Assembly: GCF_002741945.1 (NCBI RefSeq) | Contig: NZ_MDVN01000008.1 | Location: 1 to 64,000, forward strand | Length of the DNA stretch: 64,000 bases | Direction: 5' to 3' | Source: Gaetbulibacter sp. 4G1 | GTDB taxonomy: Bacteria; Bacteroidota; Bacteroidia; Flavobacteriales; Flavobacteriaceae | In this document: positions 8,392 through 18,155 of the stretch, one piece after another | Numbering within the stretch: position 1 is the stretch's first letter | Layout: each line of letters begins with the position of its first letter | Notes under the pieces: model-generated | Databases searched by the model: none | Told to the model about the DNA's origin: nothing | Seen by the model: the letters and a program-made list of their open reading frames with translations, nothing else | Translations under genes and position numbers: made by a program

Positions 8392-10854
8392 TTAAAATTT
8401 CATAGTAGTTCGAACGTTAAATACTCGTGGTGTTAAATAGTTAGGAATTGCATATTGACGCTTGCTATATACATCTCTAACCCAAGTGTTAGTTATTGAG
8501 TTTTGAACATCAAACATATTGAAAATTTCAATGCCAAACGAGAGTTCTTTAAATGGTTTTTTCCAACCACTATTAAATTGTTTTTTTTCATCAACCAATA
8601 CAAATTGAAAACCAACATCAGCTCTTTTGTACGATGGTAATCTGTTTTGATATTCGTACGGGTCAGCATAACTAGGAGAGCCACCAGGTAAACCTGTGTT
8701 AAATACCAAATTCAAATACATTTTCATACTTGGTATATTAGGTACATAATCTTGAAACAATGCAGCAAATTTTAAGCGTTGGTCTGTTGGTCGCGCAATA
8801 TAGCCTCTATTATTTATGTTTTCTTCAGTTTTTAAATACCCAAAACTAAACCAAGATTCGGTTCCAGGAACAAACTCACCATTTAATCGCATGTCTAACC
8901 CATAAGCATAGGCTTTTGCACTATTATTGGCACGATAACGAATGCGAACATTCTCTAATGTGTATGGATTTACATCACTTAAGCTTTTATAATATGCTTC
9001 GGTTGTTAGTTTAAAAGGTCTGCCCCACATTTTAAAACTATAATCGTTACCTAACACAATATGAAGCGATTTTTGTGCTTTTACGTTTGGTTGAACTACT
9101 CCATTGGCATCTCGCAACTCTCTATAAAAAGGAGGCTGATAATATAGTCCTCCAGCTATTCTAAACAACATATCTTTTTCCCAATAGGGTTTTATAGCAA
9201 ATTGTGCTCTCGGACTAAATACGGTTTGATTTGAAGACGAAATACCATCGCCATTAACTGACCAATTATGCGCTCTCAAACCTGCATTGTACCAAACATC
9301 GCTTGTTCCTATGGTAGAGCGTTTACTCCATTGTGCATAGGCTTGTAATCTGTTTATTTGTGTGTTATTTGTGGAGCGAACGTTTTGAAATGCTTCAATA
9401 GGGCCTTGAAATGGAGTGTATGGTTGCTCGTTAAATGCATCAATATGTGGCGGTCTTATAGAGAACCCAGCAGAATCAATTACTTCCCATTCTATCAAAC
9501 GGTCGCGTATATCTTCGTTAGTATATTTTACAGACCATTCTATGCGGTTGTCATCAATTCTTAAATCACCTTTATGTTCTATGGTAGTTATTAGTGCATC
9601 TAAATCATTTCTCCCATGATTTAATTGACTCCCAATTCCTTCACTAAATTCAACCTCACCTAGGTTTTCATCACCAATGTTAGTATTTACCTCGCCTAAT
9701 CTGTACTGTGCTAAAATATCGAAATACTCCTCTTCAGTAGTATGATAAGTAGAAGCTATGGCATGAAGTGTTAAATTATCATTAGCAAAATATGTGCCTT
9801 TAAAAGCACCAAACAGCGTTTGATATTGGTCTTTCTCTTGTCCTTCATAAAATACTAGTAATGCTAAAGGGTCAGCAAGTGTTCCAAAGTTGGTTTGCCG
9901 TGTTTGAGGTTCGTAATTATACTTATTTAGTGAAGCATTCCCTAAGAAACTTAATTGAAACTTATCTGTAAACTTATACGTTAAGTATGCTTGTGCATCA
10001 GCAAAAGCTGCATCATAATTAGTTTCTGTTTCTTTGGCATTAACTAATAAACCATTATCGCGATAACGGAGACCAACTATACTAGAGAATTTAGAATCTT
10101 TACTAATGTTCTCAACGGAAAGACTACCACCAAGTAAACTTAAATCTGCATTAATTTCGAACTGATATGGATTCTTATAAGTAATATCTAAAACAGATGA
10201 TAGCTTATCACCATATTTAGCTTGAAAACCACCCGATGAAAAATCGACGTTCTGAACCAAATCGGTATTTACAAAACTTAAGCCTTCTTGTTGGCCAGAA
10301 CGAATTAAAAACGGACGATACACTTCTATGCCATTTACATATACTAAGTTTTCGTCGTAATTTCCGCCACGAACGGAATACTGCGTACTTAGTTCATTAT
10401 TATTACTAACACCGGGAAGCGTTAATAATAAGTTTTCAACACCAGAATTAGCCCCTGGTATTTTTCTAATGGTTTCGGGATTTATGGTTGTAACACCTTC
10501 AACATCTTTTCTTCGTTTTCCAGAAACTACTACAGTGGCAATTTGCTCAATTGTAGTATTCATTACCGGATTAAATTCATGAGTTTCACCATTTTTAAGA
10601 TTAAAAGTGATGGTGATTTTTTTGTATACAAGATGTGAGAACTCTATGGTAATATCCTGATTTGCGGGAATTTTCAAGGTGTAAAAACCGTTTTCATTGG
10701 TTTCTGTCCCAATTAAACCAGCTTTTACGTTAACTTTAGAAACAGGTGTATTTTCGTTATTTAAGATAACCCCTTTGATTGTCGCTGATTGCGAATACCC
10801 TAAAGAAATAAGTAGTAAAAATAGAATTACTGTAAGTGAAAATTTTAAATTCAA
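8392..10854 (-). CDS. TonB-dependent outer-membrane receptor with CarboxypepD_reg-like N-domain
   Basis: 820 residues with a signal peptide (to GYSQ). A carboxypeptidase regulatory-like domain follows (about 24-105, starting SATIKGVILNNENTPVSKV), then a plug (about 115-220, with YSVRGGNYDENLVYVNG) and a large beta-barrel ending in the aromatic terminus VRTTMKF. It is not of SusC type (no SusD partner, shorter). The ligand is unknown. The only workable start is a TTG at 10854, just 12 bases after the stop of the M23 gene and in the same frame, with no ATG before the signal peptide. Initiation may therefore depend on translation of the upstream gene. Confidence 0.9.
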   Translation of the reverse strand: MNLKFSLTVILFLLLISLGYSQSATIKGVILNNENTPVSKVNVKAGLIGTETNENGFYTLKIPANQDITIEFSHLVYKKITITFNLKNGETHEFNPVMNTTIEQIATVVVSGKRRKDVEGVTTINPETIRKIPGANSGVENLLLTLPGVSNNNELSTQYSVRGGNYDENLVYVNGIEVYRPFLIRSGQQEGLSFVNTDLVQNVDFSSGGFQAKYGDKLSSVLDITYKNPYQFEINADLSLLGGSLSVENISKDSKFSSIVGLRYRDNGLLVNAKETETNYDAAFADAQAYLTYKFTDKFQLSFLGNASLNKYNYEPQTRQTNFGTLADPLALLVFYEGQEKDQYQTLFGAFKGTYFANDNLTLHAIASTYHTTEEEYFDILAQYRLGEVNTNIGDENLGEVEFSEGIGSQLNHGRNDLDALITTIEHKGDLRIDDNRIEWSVKYTNEDIRDRLIEWEVIDSAGFSIRPPHIDAFNEQPYTPFQGPIEAFQNVRSTNNTQINRLQAYAQWSKRSTIGTSDVWYNAGLRAHNWSVNGDGISSSNQTVFSPRAQFAIKPYWEKDMLFRIAGGLYYQPPFYRELRDANGVVQPNVKAQKSLHIVLGNDYSFKMWGRPFKLTTEAYYKSLSDVNPYTLENVRIRYRANNSAKAYAYGLDMRLNGEFVPGTESWFSFGYLKTEENINNRGYIARPTDQRLKFAALFQDYVPNIPSMKMYLNLVFNTGLPGGSPSYADPYEYQNRLPSYKRADVGFQFVLVDEKKQFNSGWKKPFKELSFGIEIFNMFDVQNSITNTWVRDVYSKRQYAIPNYLTPRVFNVRTTMKF

Positions 10855-10866
10855 AAGCGAGAAAAT

Positions 10867-12552
10867 TTATTTCCTATAAAACATAGTTTCAAAAGTAGAA
10901 TTATTTCCAACATTATCAGTAACAATTAGCTTTAAATTATTCTTAGTTGCGGTAATGCATCCGTCATTAAAATCGTGTGTTAGCGTTTTTGTTTTATAAT
11001 CGTACTCCATTAAAATCCATTTTCCGTTTACGGTAGCTCTATAATTTGATACCCCTGAACCTTCATCATCAATTTTAAGTTTTAAATATCTAAAATTGCT
11101 TATCCATTGTCCCTTTTTGAAATTATGTGCTGTTATAGTAGGCTTAATAGTATCTGTTGCGAGTGCAAACTCACCTAATGTTTTTGTTCGAGTTGTAAGA
11201 ATGTTACCTTTTCTTTTTGTTGACGAATACGCTGGGAATTTTTTATAACCCAACAGTTTTGCTATATATAGCTTACTCTTATCTTTATTTGAATAGGCAC
11301 TAACATCGTAACTAATTGTGAAGCTTTTTTTAGCAGGAATAATATCTTTGTGTAATAGTAAAGTATCATTCTTTACATCAAAATCTATATAAAAGCTATC
11401 ATAAAAAGTGTCTTTATAAAAATCAACAGACACTTTTCCTTTTTTTAAATTAGTAGTTTCGTTTGCAATAATGTAGTATGGAGTTGTTTTATTTGTTTTC
11501 ACTTCCTCTGCATCAACTTTACTACCTTTTATAGTTATAGTGGCCCAAGTATTGTTATTTTTATAATCACCAACTTTTATTTTATAAACAGAATATGTAC
11601 TATCTTTTATAGATAAAATACCATCATTTAAAACATCTTTATATAAACTTAAAGGATTGCTTTGATTGAATAGTTTTTGAATACGTTTCTTTTTGGTTTT
11701 ATAATGCTCATAATCGATTAGTCTATTAATATGCTTTGTTTCGCTAAATGAAAAACGCTTAAAATCTAATTCAAAATTTTTATTACCATTAACAAAGGTT
11801 TGAATGTTATAAACCCCATTTTTATTTGCAGCTAAATTTTGCCTGTCTATGGTTTCAATTCCAAAACCAATTTTGCCATAGGCTTCAATGTTTTCAACAG
11901 TATAATCTCCATTTTTCAGAGGGATTAACCGTAGTTTCTTTTTTCTACTCGCTTTATTTATATATGAGTTTTTATCAATTGGATAGGCATAAATAGATGA
12001 AATTAATGGATTAATAGAGTCTTTGATATCAATACCAAAAAGCATTGGGTTTATTGGTCGTTCTGCTTTGTCACGAATTTCGAAATGCAAATGTGGTCCA
12101 CCAGAACCACCAGTATTTCCGCTTAAAGCCACAACAGCACCTTTAACAATTTTTAAATCTTCGGCATTTGGAAATAATTCGATTTCAAAAGATTCCTTTT
12201 CATATTGATGTTTTTTTACATAGGCTTCAATTTCTGGCGAAAACTTATTTAAATGGGCATAAACCGTAGTATAGCCATTAGGGTGCGTAATATATAAGGC
12301 TTTTCCATAGCCGAAATGCGAAACCTTAATTCTGCTTACAAAACCTTCTGCCGAAGCATAAATATTTAATCCTACTCGTTGCTGTGTTTTTATATCTAAA
12401 CCAGAATGAAAATGATTAGAACGTAATTCAGCAAAAGTACCAGAGAGAATTAAAGTAACATCTAAAGGACTTCTAAAATAATCTTGTGGATAATTATTTT
12501 GAGCTATAGAAAGTGTTGAGAGTGTTAAAAAAAAAATAAGGATTAATCGCAT
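10867..12552 (-). CDS. M23/LytM-family peptidase, periplasmic
   Basis: 561 residues with a signal peptide (about 1-17, ending SIAQ). The LytM core shows HFHSGLD (His49, Asp53 as zinc ligands) and PHLHFE near residue 157. These are the canonical metal and catalytic residues of murein endopeptidases, so it is probably active on peptidoglycan. A long C-terminal beta-rich region of about 380 residues has no clear domain. It is first in the operon M23, TonB receptor, PH protein, sulfatase. A minus-strand box TAGCTTTG at 12651-12658 with TTG 16 bases upstream is a weak promoter candidate. Confidence 0.9.
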   Translation of the reverse strand: MRLILIFFLTLSTLSIAQNNYPQDYFRSPLDVTLILSGTFAELRSNHFHSGLDIKTQQRVGLNIYASAEGFVSRIKVSHFGYGKALYITHPNGYTTVYAHLNKFSPEIEAYVKKHQYEKESFEIELFPNAEDLKIVKGAVVALSGNTGGSGGPHLHFEIRDKAERPINPMLFGIDIKDSINPLISSIYAYPIDKNSYINKASRKKKLRLIPLKNGDYTVENIEAYGKIGFGIETIDRQNLAANKNGVYNIQTFVNGNKNFELDFKRFSFSETKHINRLIDYEHYKTKKKRIQKLFNQSNPLSLYKDVLNDGILSIKDSTYSVYKIKVGDYKNNNTWATITIKGSKVDAEEVKTNKTTPYYIIANETTNLKKGKVSVDFYKDTFYDSFYIDFDVKNDTLLLHKDIIPAKKSFTISYDVSAYSNKDKSKLYIAKLLGYKKFPAYSSTKRKGNILTTRTKTLGEFALATDTIKPTITAHNFKKGQWISNFRYLKLKIDDEGSGVSNYRATVNGKWILMEYDYKTKTLTHDFNDGCITATKNNLKLIVTDNVGNNSTFETMFYRK

Positions 12553-12729
12553 ATTTAGGTATTACCAATTAAGTTTTAAAAAATTGCACGTATGGGTTAT
12601 TCTTAATTTTGATTGGTATTAGGCTAAAATATCAATTTGATATGAATATGCAAAGCTAAAAACAAAAATCAAGCCAATTATTCTGCTTAATGGTATTAAC
12701 ATAGTATTTAAAATTTTATGAAAAAACAA

Positions 12730-12760
12730 TTGTAATTTAAGCTAAGGTATGTTAACTTTG
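12730..12760 (+). promoter_or_regulatory. Promoter of the coiled-coil/zapA operon
   Basis: TTG at 12730-12732, 20 bases, then TAACTTTG at 12753-12760. This fits the Bacteroidota consensus. The predicted start near 12767 leaves about 18 bases before the ATG at 12785. Confidence 0.7.
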
Positions 12761-12784
12761 TGAGATAAGTATTGAAATTTGTAA

Positions 12785-13075
12785 ATGAGTAATATTGAAG
12801 ATATTGTAGATTCTTTAGAAAACAAAATTAGCAAAGTATTACACAAACTAGAGCTTTTAAAGCAAGCTAATTTGAAATTGAATAAAGAATTGGAGGCTTC
12901 AAAACAAGAACTTCAAAACCAAAAGTTGGAAATAACAACTTGGGAAGAAAAATATGAAGCACTTAAAATGGCAAACTCAATACTTGGTAGTGACGATAAT
13001 AAAAGAGAAACAAAGCTTAAAATAAACGCATTAATTAGAGATATTGATCATTGTATTGCTCAACTTTCAGATTAA
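12785..13075 (+). CDS. Small coiled-coil protein upstream of zapA
   Basis: 96 residues, almost entirely a predicted coiled coil from about residue 5 to 65. It has heptad-spaced Leu/Ile and alternating Lys/Glu (for example KVLHKLELLKQANLKLNKEL), followed by a short charged helix. The position 15 bases before zapA and the shared promoter suggest a cell-division partner, in the way ZapB-like coiled coils work with ZapA. That is inference from context; the sequence does not prove a family. Confidence 0.8.
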   Translation: MSNIEDIVDSLENKISKVLHKLELLKQANLKLNKELEASKQELQNQKLEITTWEEKYEALKMANSILGSDDNKRETKLKINALIRDIDHCIAQLSD

Positions 13076-13090
13076 TGTAACATAGATTAA

Positions 13091-13384
13091 ATGTCAGAAA
13101 AGCTTAAAATAAAGCTATCTATAGCTAATAGAGTATATCCTTTAACTATTGAAGCAAATCAAGAAGAAGGATTGCGTAAAGCAGCTAAAAACATTGAGGC
13201 TATGATAAAGCAATTTGAACAAAGTTATTCTGTTAGAGATAAGCAAGATGTGTTAGCCATGTGTGCTTTGCAATTTGCATCTCAAGTAGAACAGAAAACT
13301 ATTGATAAAGCAAATGTGAATGAACATGTAGAAGAAAAGTTAAAAGCTTTAAACGATTTGTTACATTCACATTTAGTCTCTTAA
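13091..13384 (+). CDS. zapA: Cell division protein ZapA
   Basis: 97 residues, the usual length of ZapA. The N-terminal globular half (KIKLSIANRVYPLTIEANQEEGLRKAAKNIEAMI) matches the ZapA pattern of a beta hairpin followed by a helix, and the C-terminal half is a long helix. ZapA binds FtsZ and bundles filaments at mid-cell. Its place directly before a probable 6S RNA and rny also fits: ZapA genes lie beside 6S RNA genes in many bacteria. Confidence 0.88.
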   Translation: MSEKLKIKLSIANRVYPLTIEANQEEGLRKAAKNIEAMIKQFEQSYSVRDKQDVLAMCALQFASQVEQKTIDKANVNEHVEEKLKALNDLLHSHLVS

Positions 13385-13404
13385 AACGTTCTTTAAAATA
13401 AACT

Positions 13405-13583
13405 AAAAGTTACTGCCTACATTGGTTATTTTTTTTGATAAACTCAACGTTAATTCTTTAAAAAGGGTGAGTTTAAGTTGTAAAAGCATGCTGCCTTAGT
13501 CGCAGATCCTTGATCAGCTTGTTAGCCCTAAACTTGTTTTTAAGGAGTTTATACAAAACTTTATACTGGTGTAGGCTTTTTTT
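13405..13583 (+). ncRNA. ssrS: Probable 6S RNA (6S-Flavo type)
   Basis: The 222-base gap between zapA and rny has no reading frame but clear RNA structure. A closing stem GCCTACA at 13415-13421 pairs with TGTAGGC at 13570-13576, and a run of seven T follows at once, like a terminator. Inside, AAACTCA (13440-13446) pairs with TGAGTTT (13468-13474), and AAACT/AGTTT pair on the 3' side. This leaves an open central region, as in 6S RNA, which mimics an open promoter and binds RNA polymerase. The neighbourhood supports the call. The ends are approximate, and no covariance search was possible. Confidence 0.75.
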
Positions 13584-13606
13584 ATATATACTAACCAACA
13601 AACACA

Positions 13607-15184
13607 ATGGATAATAACTCAATAATATTAACAGTAGGAGGCTTGCTATTAGGGCTTATAATAGGCTTTATTATAGCGAAAGTACTTGAGAAAAATAAAG
13701 CATCAAAGCTAATAAAAGACGCTAAAAGAAAAGCGGCTAACATATTAAAAGAATCTAATACTGAAGGAGAATCTATTAAAAAGGATAAAATTCTTCAAGC
13801 AAAAGAAAGGTTTATTGAGCTTAAGTCTGAGCATGAAAAAGTTATTTTGTCTAGGGACAAAAAAATGGCGGAAGCAGAAAAGCGTACTCGCGATAAAGAG
13901 TCTCAAATATCTAACGAGCTTTCAAAAAATAAAAAACTTAACGAAAGTGTTGAAAGTAAAATTAAAGATTATAATCATAGACTTGATGTTTTAGATAAGA
14001 AACAAGAGGAGCTAGATAGATTGCATAAAAGTCAAGTACAACAACTTGAAGTTATATCTAGTTTATCTGCAGAAGAAGCAAAAGAACAGCTTGTTGAATC
14101 TTTAAAAGGAGAAGCTAAAAATGATGCTATGGCATTTGTTCAAAGTTCTCTGGAAGAAGCGAAATTAACTGCAGAACAAGACGCCAAAAAGATAATCATA
14201 AACACGATACAACGTATAGGAACCGAAGAGGCTGTAGATAATTGTGTATCTGTATTCAATATAGAATCGGATGATGTTAAGGGACGAATTATTGGTCGAG
14301 AAGGGCGAAATATACGCGCTATTGAAGCCGCTACTGGTGTAGAAATTATTGTTGATGATACGCCTGAAGCTATTATATTATCATGTTTTGATTCTGTACG
14401 TAGAGAGATTGCAAGATTATCATTGCATAAGTTAGTTACCGATGGTAGAATTCACCCAGCAAGAATTGAAGAAATCGTTAAGAAAACACAAAAACAGATT
14501 GAGCAAGAAATTATAGAAGTTGGTAAACGAACTGTTATCGATTTAGGAATTCACAATCTACATCCAGAACTTATAAAGATGGTTGGTAGAATGAAATACC
14601 GTTCGTCTTACGGACAAAATCTTTTACAGCACTCGCGTGAAGTTGCTAAACTTTGTGGTGTAATGGCTGCAGAATTAGGTTTAAACCCTAAGTTGGCTAA
14701 ACGTGCTGGACTACTTCATGATATTGGTAAAGTGCCAGATGCAGAAGCAGACATGGAAACACCACACGCTATACTTGGTATGCAATGGGCAGAAAAGTAT
14801 AACGAAAAAGATGATGTTTGTAACGCTATTGGGGCGCATCATGATGAAGTTGAAATGAAATCATTATTAGCACCAATTATACAAGTATGTGATGCTATTT
14901 CTGGCGCACGCCCTGGTGCACGACGCCAAGTTTTAGATAGTTATATTCAACGCTTAAAAGATTTAGAAGATATTGCATTTGGATTTAGCGGCGTTAAAAA
15001 AGCCTATGCTATTCAAGCAGGTAGAGAATTACGTGTTATTGTTGAAAGTGAAAAAGTAGACGACCAAAAAGCAGCAGATCTATCGTTTAGTATTTCTCAA
15101 AAAGTACAAACAGATATGACATACCCTGGTCAGGTTAAAGTAACTGTAATTCGTGAGACTAGAGCAGTAAATATTGCTAAATAA
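13607..15184 (+). CDS. rny: Ribonuclease Y
   Basis: 525 residues, full length. In order: an N-terminal membrane helix (about 5-24), a long coiled coil (about 28-160), a KH RNA-binding domain ([15 protein letters not shown]) and an HD domain with [11 protein letters not shown] holding the metal-binding His-Asp pair. RNase Y is a membrane-attached endoribonuclease that starts mRNA decay. The start ATG at 13607 lies about 24 bases after the 6S-like RNA. A strong bidirectional terminator follows. Confidence 0.96.
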   Translation: MDNNSIILTVGGLLLGLIIGFIIAKVLEKNKASKLIKDAKRKAANILKESNTEGESIKKDKILQAKERFIELKSEHEKVILSRDKKMAEAEKRTRDKESQISNELSKNKKLNESVESKIKDYNHRLDVLDKKQEELDRLHKSQVQQLEVISSLSAEEAKEQLVESLKGEAKNDAMAFVQSSLEEAKLTAEQDAKKIIINTIQRIGTEEAVDNCVSVFNIESDDVKGRIIGREGRNIRAIEAATGVEIIVDDTPEAIILSCFDSVRREIARLSLHKLVTDGRIHPARIEEIVKKTQKQIEQEIIEVGKRTVIDLGIHNLHPELIKMVGRMKYRSSYGQNLLQHSREVAKLCGVMAAELGLNPKLAKRAGLLHDIGKVPDAEADMETPHAILGMQWAEKYNEKDDVCNAIGAHHDEVEMKSLLAPIIQVCDAISGARPGARRQVLDSYIQRLKDLEDIAFGFSGVKKAYAIQAGRELRVIVESEKVDDQKAADLSFSISQKVQTDMTYPGQVKVTVIRETRAVNIAK

Positions 15185-15240
15185 AATTCTAGCGAAAGCA
15201 GAAACCTTATAATAGAATAATAGAAACATATTTAATATTA

Positions 15241-15268
15241 AAATCCAGCGTTTGCTGGATTTTTTATT
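15241..15268. terminator. Bidirectional terminator between rny and xerD
   Basis: Perfect 9-base stem AAATCCAGC (15241-15249) and GCTGGATTT (15254-15262) with a GTTT loop and T-runs outside. It lies at the convergent ends of rny and the recombinase gene and overlaps the last codons of the latter by a few bases. Confidence 0.85.
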
Positions 15269-16160
15269 TTCTAGGGTGGTATTTTTCTACAACCTTAGTT
15301 AAATGGCTTTTATCTAAATGAACATAGATTTCGGTTGTTGTAATGCTTTCGTGTCCTAACATAAGTTGAATAGAGCGTAAATCGGCATCATTTTGTAATA
15401 AATGAGTGGCAAACGAATGCCTAAAAGTATGTGGTGAAATATTTTTTTTTAACCCGATTTTCTCAGCAAGTTGTTTAATTATAGTAAAAATCATAGCTCT
15501 GGTTAGTTGTTTTCCTCGTCTGTTTAAAAATAAGGTATCCTCAAAGCCAGCTTGAATATTAATGTGATTTCGTACTTCTTTTCTATATATGTTAATATAT
15601 TTTTGAGTTATAGGAACAATAGGGACAAAGCGTTGTTTGTCACCTTTCCCTGTAACTTTTATAAAACCTTCATCAAAAAATAAATCAGATAATTTTAGGT
15701 TAACCAATTCGCTAACACGCAATCCACAACCATATAATGTTTCCAAAATGGCTCTGTTGCGTTCTCCTTGTGGTTTACTTAAATCAATAGCGGTAATAAG
15801 TTTGTCAATTTCATCTTCAGTTAATGTATCGGGTAACTTTCTTCCAATTTTGGGAGATTCAATAAGTTCTAGAGGATTGGTTTTTCTATAATCTTCAAAA
15901 ACTAAATAATTAAAGAAACTACGCAAACCAGAAATTAAACGAGATTGGGACCGTGCATTTACCTGCTTTGCGATTTTATAAATGAATTGTTGAATTATTT
16001 CAGTGGAAATAGAGATGGGAGATGAGTTTATACTGTTTTCTTCTAAAAAAAGTATTAATTTTTGAATATCAAGTGAATAACTATCTATTGAATTTTGCGA
16101 TAAGCCGCGCTCAATTTTTAAGTATAATTGGTAGTCTTTAAGTGCGTGTTTCCATTTCAT
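15264..16160 (-). CDS. xerD: Tyrosine recombinase XerC/XerD
   Basis: 298 residues, the usual length of Xer recombinases. It has an N-terminal core-binding domain (about 1-90) and a C-terminal catalytic domain. The catalytic set is complete: Arg148 (GCGLRVSEL), Lys172, His244 and Arg247 (SPHTFRHSFATHL), His270 (LGHESI) and Tyr279 (TTEIYVH). Xer proteins resolve chromosome dimers at dif. The gene stands alone between core genes rather than inside a mobile element, which supports a housekeeping role. XerC and XerD cannot be separated with certainty from sequence. Confidence 0.93.
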   Translation of the reverse strand: MKWKHALKDYQLYLKIERGLSQNSIDSYSLDIQKLILFLEENSINSSPISISTEIIQQFIYKIAKQVNARSQSRLISGLRSFFNYLVFEDYRKTNPLELIESPKIGRKLPDTLTEDEIDKLITAIDLSKPQGERNRAILETLYGCGLRVSELVNLKLSDLFFDEGFIKVTGKGDKQRFVPIVPITQKYINIYRKEVRNHINIQAGFEDTLFLNRRGKQLTRAMIFTIIKQLAEKIGLKKNISPHTFRHSFATHLLQNDADLRSIQLMLGHESITTTEIYVHLDKSHLTKVVEKYHPRK

Positions 16161-16222
16161 TTATGTAAAAATAGGATAATTTTTCAGTATTTTTTTACCT
16201 CTTATTTTAATATCTTTACATT

Positions 16223-16639
16223 ATGAAAAAACTAATCATCATTAATGGACCTAACCTTAATCTTTTAGGTAAGCGTGAGCCTAATATTTATGGTAGTTTA
16301 ACTTTTACAGAATTTTTAGATAAAGTAAGAGTTAAATATTCTGATGTAGAAATTGATTACTATCAATCGAATATAGAAGGAGAAATAATTGACAAGCTGC
16401 ACGAAGTTGGTTTTAACTGCAATGGTATTATTTTAAATGCAGCAGCTTATACGCATACATCTGTTGGAATTGGAGATGCAGTAAAGGCTATTGAAACACC
16501 TGTTATTGAGGTTCATATTTCAAATACTTTTAATAGAGAAGAGTTTAGGCATCAATCTTTTATATCGCCTAACGCTAAAGGTGTTATACTTGGTTTTGGT
16601 TTGCAAAGTTATGAGTTGGCAATTCAGAGTTTTCTTTAG
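16223..16639 (+). CDS. aroQ: 3-dehydroquinate dehydratase, type II
   Basis: 138 residues. It carries out the third step of the shikimate pathway, 3-dehydroquinate to 3-dehydroshikimate. The N-terminal signature IINGPNLNLLGKREP and the catalytic Tyr24 in NIYG are present, as are ILNAAAYTHTS and EVHISN with the catalytic histidine. The length is slightly under the common 145-150 residues, but no core element is missing. It is a single gene transcribed divergently from xerD. Confidence 0.95.
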   Translation: MKKLIIINGPNLNLLGKREPNIYGSLTFTEFLDKVRVKYSDVEIDYYQSNIEGEIIDKLHEVGFNCNGIILNAAAYTHTSVGIGDAVKAIETPVIEVHISNTFNREEFRHQSFISPNAKGVILGFGLQSYELAIQSFL

Positions 16640-16662
16640 ATTTTTAAAAATAGACTATAAAT

Positions 16663-16696
16663 AAAAAAGTTCCAGAATCCCTGGAACTTTTTTTTT
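16663..16696. terminator. Bidirectional terminator between aroQ and lpd
   Basis: GTTCCAG and CTGGAAC form a 7-base GC-rich stem, extended by A and T runs on both sides (AAAAAA before, nine T after). It is placed between the convergent aroQ and lpd genes. Confidence 0.88.
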
Positions 16697-16733
16697 ATAA
16701 TTATTTAAATGGCTTTTAATAAATTAACTAGCC

Positions 16734-18107
16734 TTATAAATGAATAACTTCATCATAAGCATCAGCAACAGCTTCCATAACCGCTTCGCTCATAGTTGGA
16801 TGCGGATGTACAGCTTTTAATACTTCGTGTCCAGTAGTTTCTAGTTTACGCCCTAAAACAGCTTCAGCTATCATATCAGTTACACCAGCACCAATCATGT
16901 GACAACCTAACCATTCACCATATTTAGCATCAAAAATAACTTTTACAAAACCATCTTTGTTTCCGCCAGCACTTGCTTTACCAGATGCAGAGAATGGAAA
17001 TTTACCAACTTTTATATCTAGGCCTTTGTCTTTGGCTTGTTTTTCTGTTAAACCAACTGACGCAATTTCTGGTGAGCAATACGTACAACCAGGAATATTT
17101 CCATAGTCTAAAGCTTCAACATGTTGTCCAGCAATTTTCTCTACACATAAAATACCTTCTGCAGAAGCGACATGAGCTAAAGCTTGCCCTGGAGTTACAT
17201 CTCCAATAGCGTAATAACCAGGAATATTGGTTTGGTAAAAATCGTTTACAATGATCTTATCTCTATCTACAACAATACCAACATCTTCTAATCCGATGTT
17301 TTCAATATTTGTTTTAATACCAACAGCACTCAAAATAACATCAGCTTCTAAAACTTCTTCACCTTTACTAGTTATAACAGTAGCTTTTACGCCTTTTCCA
17401 GAAGTATCAACACTTGTGACTTCGGCTGAAGTCATTATTTTAATACCACTTTTCTTGAAAGAACGTTCCAATTGTTTAGAGACGTCTATGTCTTCAACTG
17501 GAACAACATTTGGTAAATATTCTACAATAGTAACTTCGGTACCCATAGAGTTATAGAAATAGGCAAACTCAACACCAATTGCTCCAGAACCCACAACAAT
17601 CATTTTTTTAGGTTGGTTTGGTAAGGTCATTGCTTCTCTATAACCTATAACTTTTTTACCATCTTGCGGTAAACTAGGTAATTCGCGAGAACGCGCTCCA
17701 GTAGCAATGATAATATGGTCTGCACTGTACTCTTTTCCATCAACATCAATCTTTTTTCCAGCTTTTAGCGTTCCAAAACCTTCAATAACATCAATTTTGT
17801 TCTTCTTCATTAAAAATTGAACGCCTTTGCTCATTCCATCTGCAACACCACGACTACGTTTTACAACGGCATCAAAATCTTTGTCGTACTCTTTAACAGA
17901 TAATCCGTAATCGCCAGCATGTTTAAGATATTCAAATACTTGAGCAGATTTAAGTAAGGCTTTAGTAGGAATACAGCCCCAATTTAAGCATACTCCACCT
18001 AGACTTTCTTTTTCAACAATAGCAGTTTTAAAACCTAATTGAGAGGCTCTAATGGCAGTTACATAACCCCCAGGACCACTTCCAATAACAATAATATCGT
18101 ATTTCAT
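16734..18107 (-). CDS. lpdA: Dihydrolipoyl dehydrogenase (E3)
   Basis: 457 residues, flavoprotein disulfide reductase. It reoxidises dihydrolipoamide in the pyruvate, 2-oxoglutarate and branched-chain dehydrogenase complexes. FAD binding is at VIGSGPGGYVTAIRA, the redox pair Cys40/Cys45 in GGVCLNWGCIPTK, the NAD fold at IVVGSGAIGVEFA and the dimer-interface His-Glu pair in AVHPHPTMSEAVMEA. It is a single gene, not next to E1/E2, as usual in Flavobacteria. A minus-strand TAAATTTG at 18138-18145 is a candidate -7 box, about 30 bases before the start, without a clear -33 partner. Confidence 0.96.
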   Translation of the reverse strand: MKYDIIVIGSGPGGYVTAIRASQLGFKTAIVEKESLGGVCLNWGCIPTKALLKSAQVFEYLKHAGDYGLSVKEYDKDFDAVVKRSRGVADGMSKGVQFLMKKNKIDVIEGFGTLKAGKKIDVDGKEYSADHIIIATGARSRELPSLPQDGKKVIGYREAMTLPNQPKKMIVVGSGAIGVEFAYFYNSMGTEVTIVEYLPNVVPVEDIDVSKQLERSFKKSGIKIMTSAEVTSVDTSGKGVKATVITSKGEEVLEADVILSAVGIKTNIENIGLEDVGIVVDRDKIIVNDFYQTNIPGYYAIGDVTPGQALAHVASAEGILCVEKIAGQHVEALDYGNIPGCTYCSPEIASVGLTEKQAKDKGLDIKVGKFPFSASGKASAGGNKDGFVKVIFDAKYGEWLGCHMIGAGVTDMIAEAVLGRKLETTGHEVLKAVHPHPTMSEAVMEAVADAYDEVIHL

Positions 18108-18155
18108 CTGTAAATTTTAAGTCGTTTTTTGAAGCGACAAATTTACGAAATCGAA

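Noticed and set aside
15264-16160. Tyrosine recombinase as the integrase of a mobile element
   Set aside because: Length, motifs and position between housekeeping genes fit XerC/XerD. It is 23 kb away from the putative accessory cassette.
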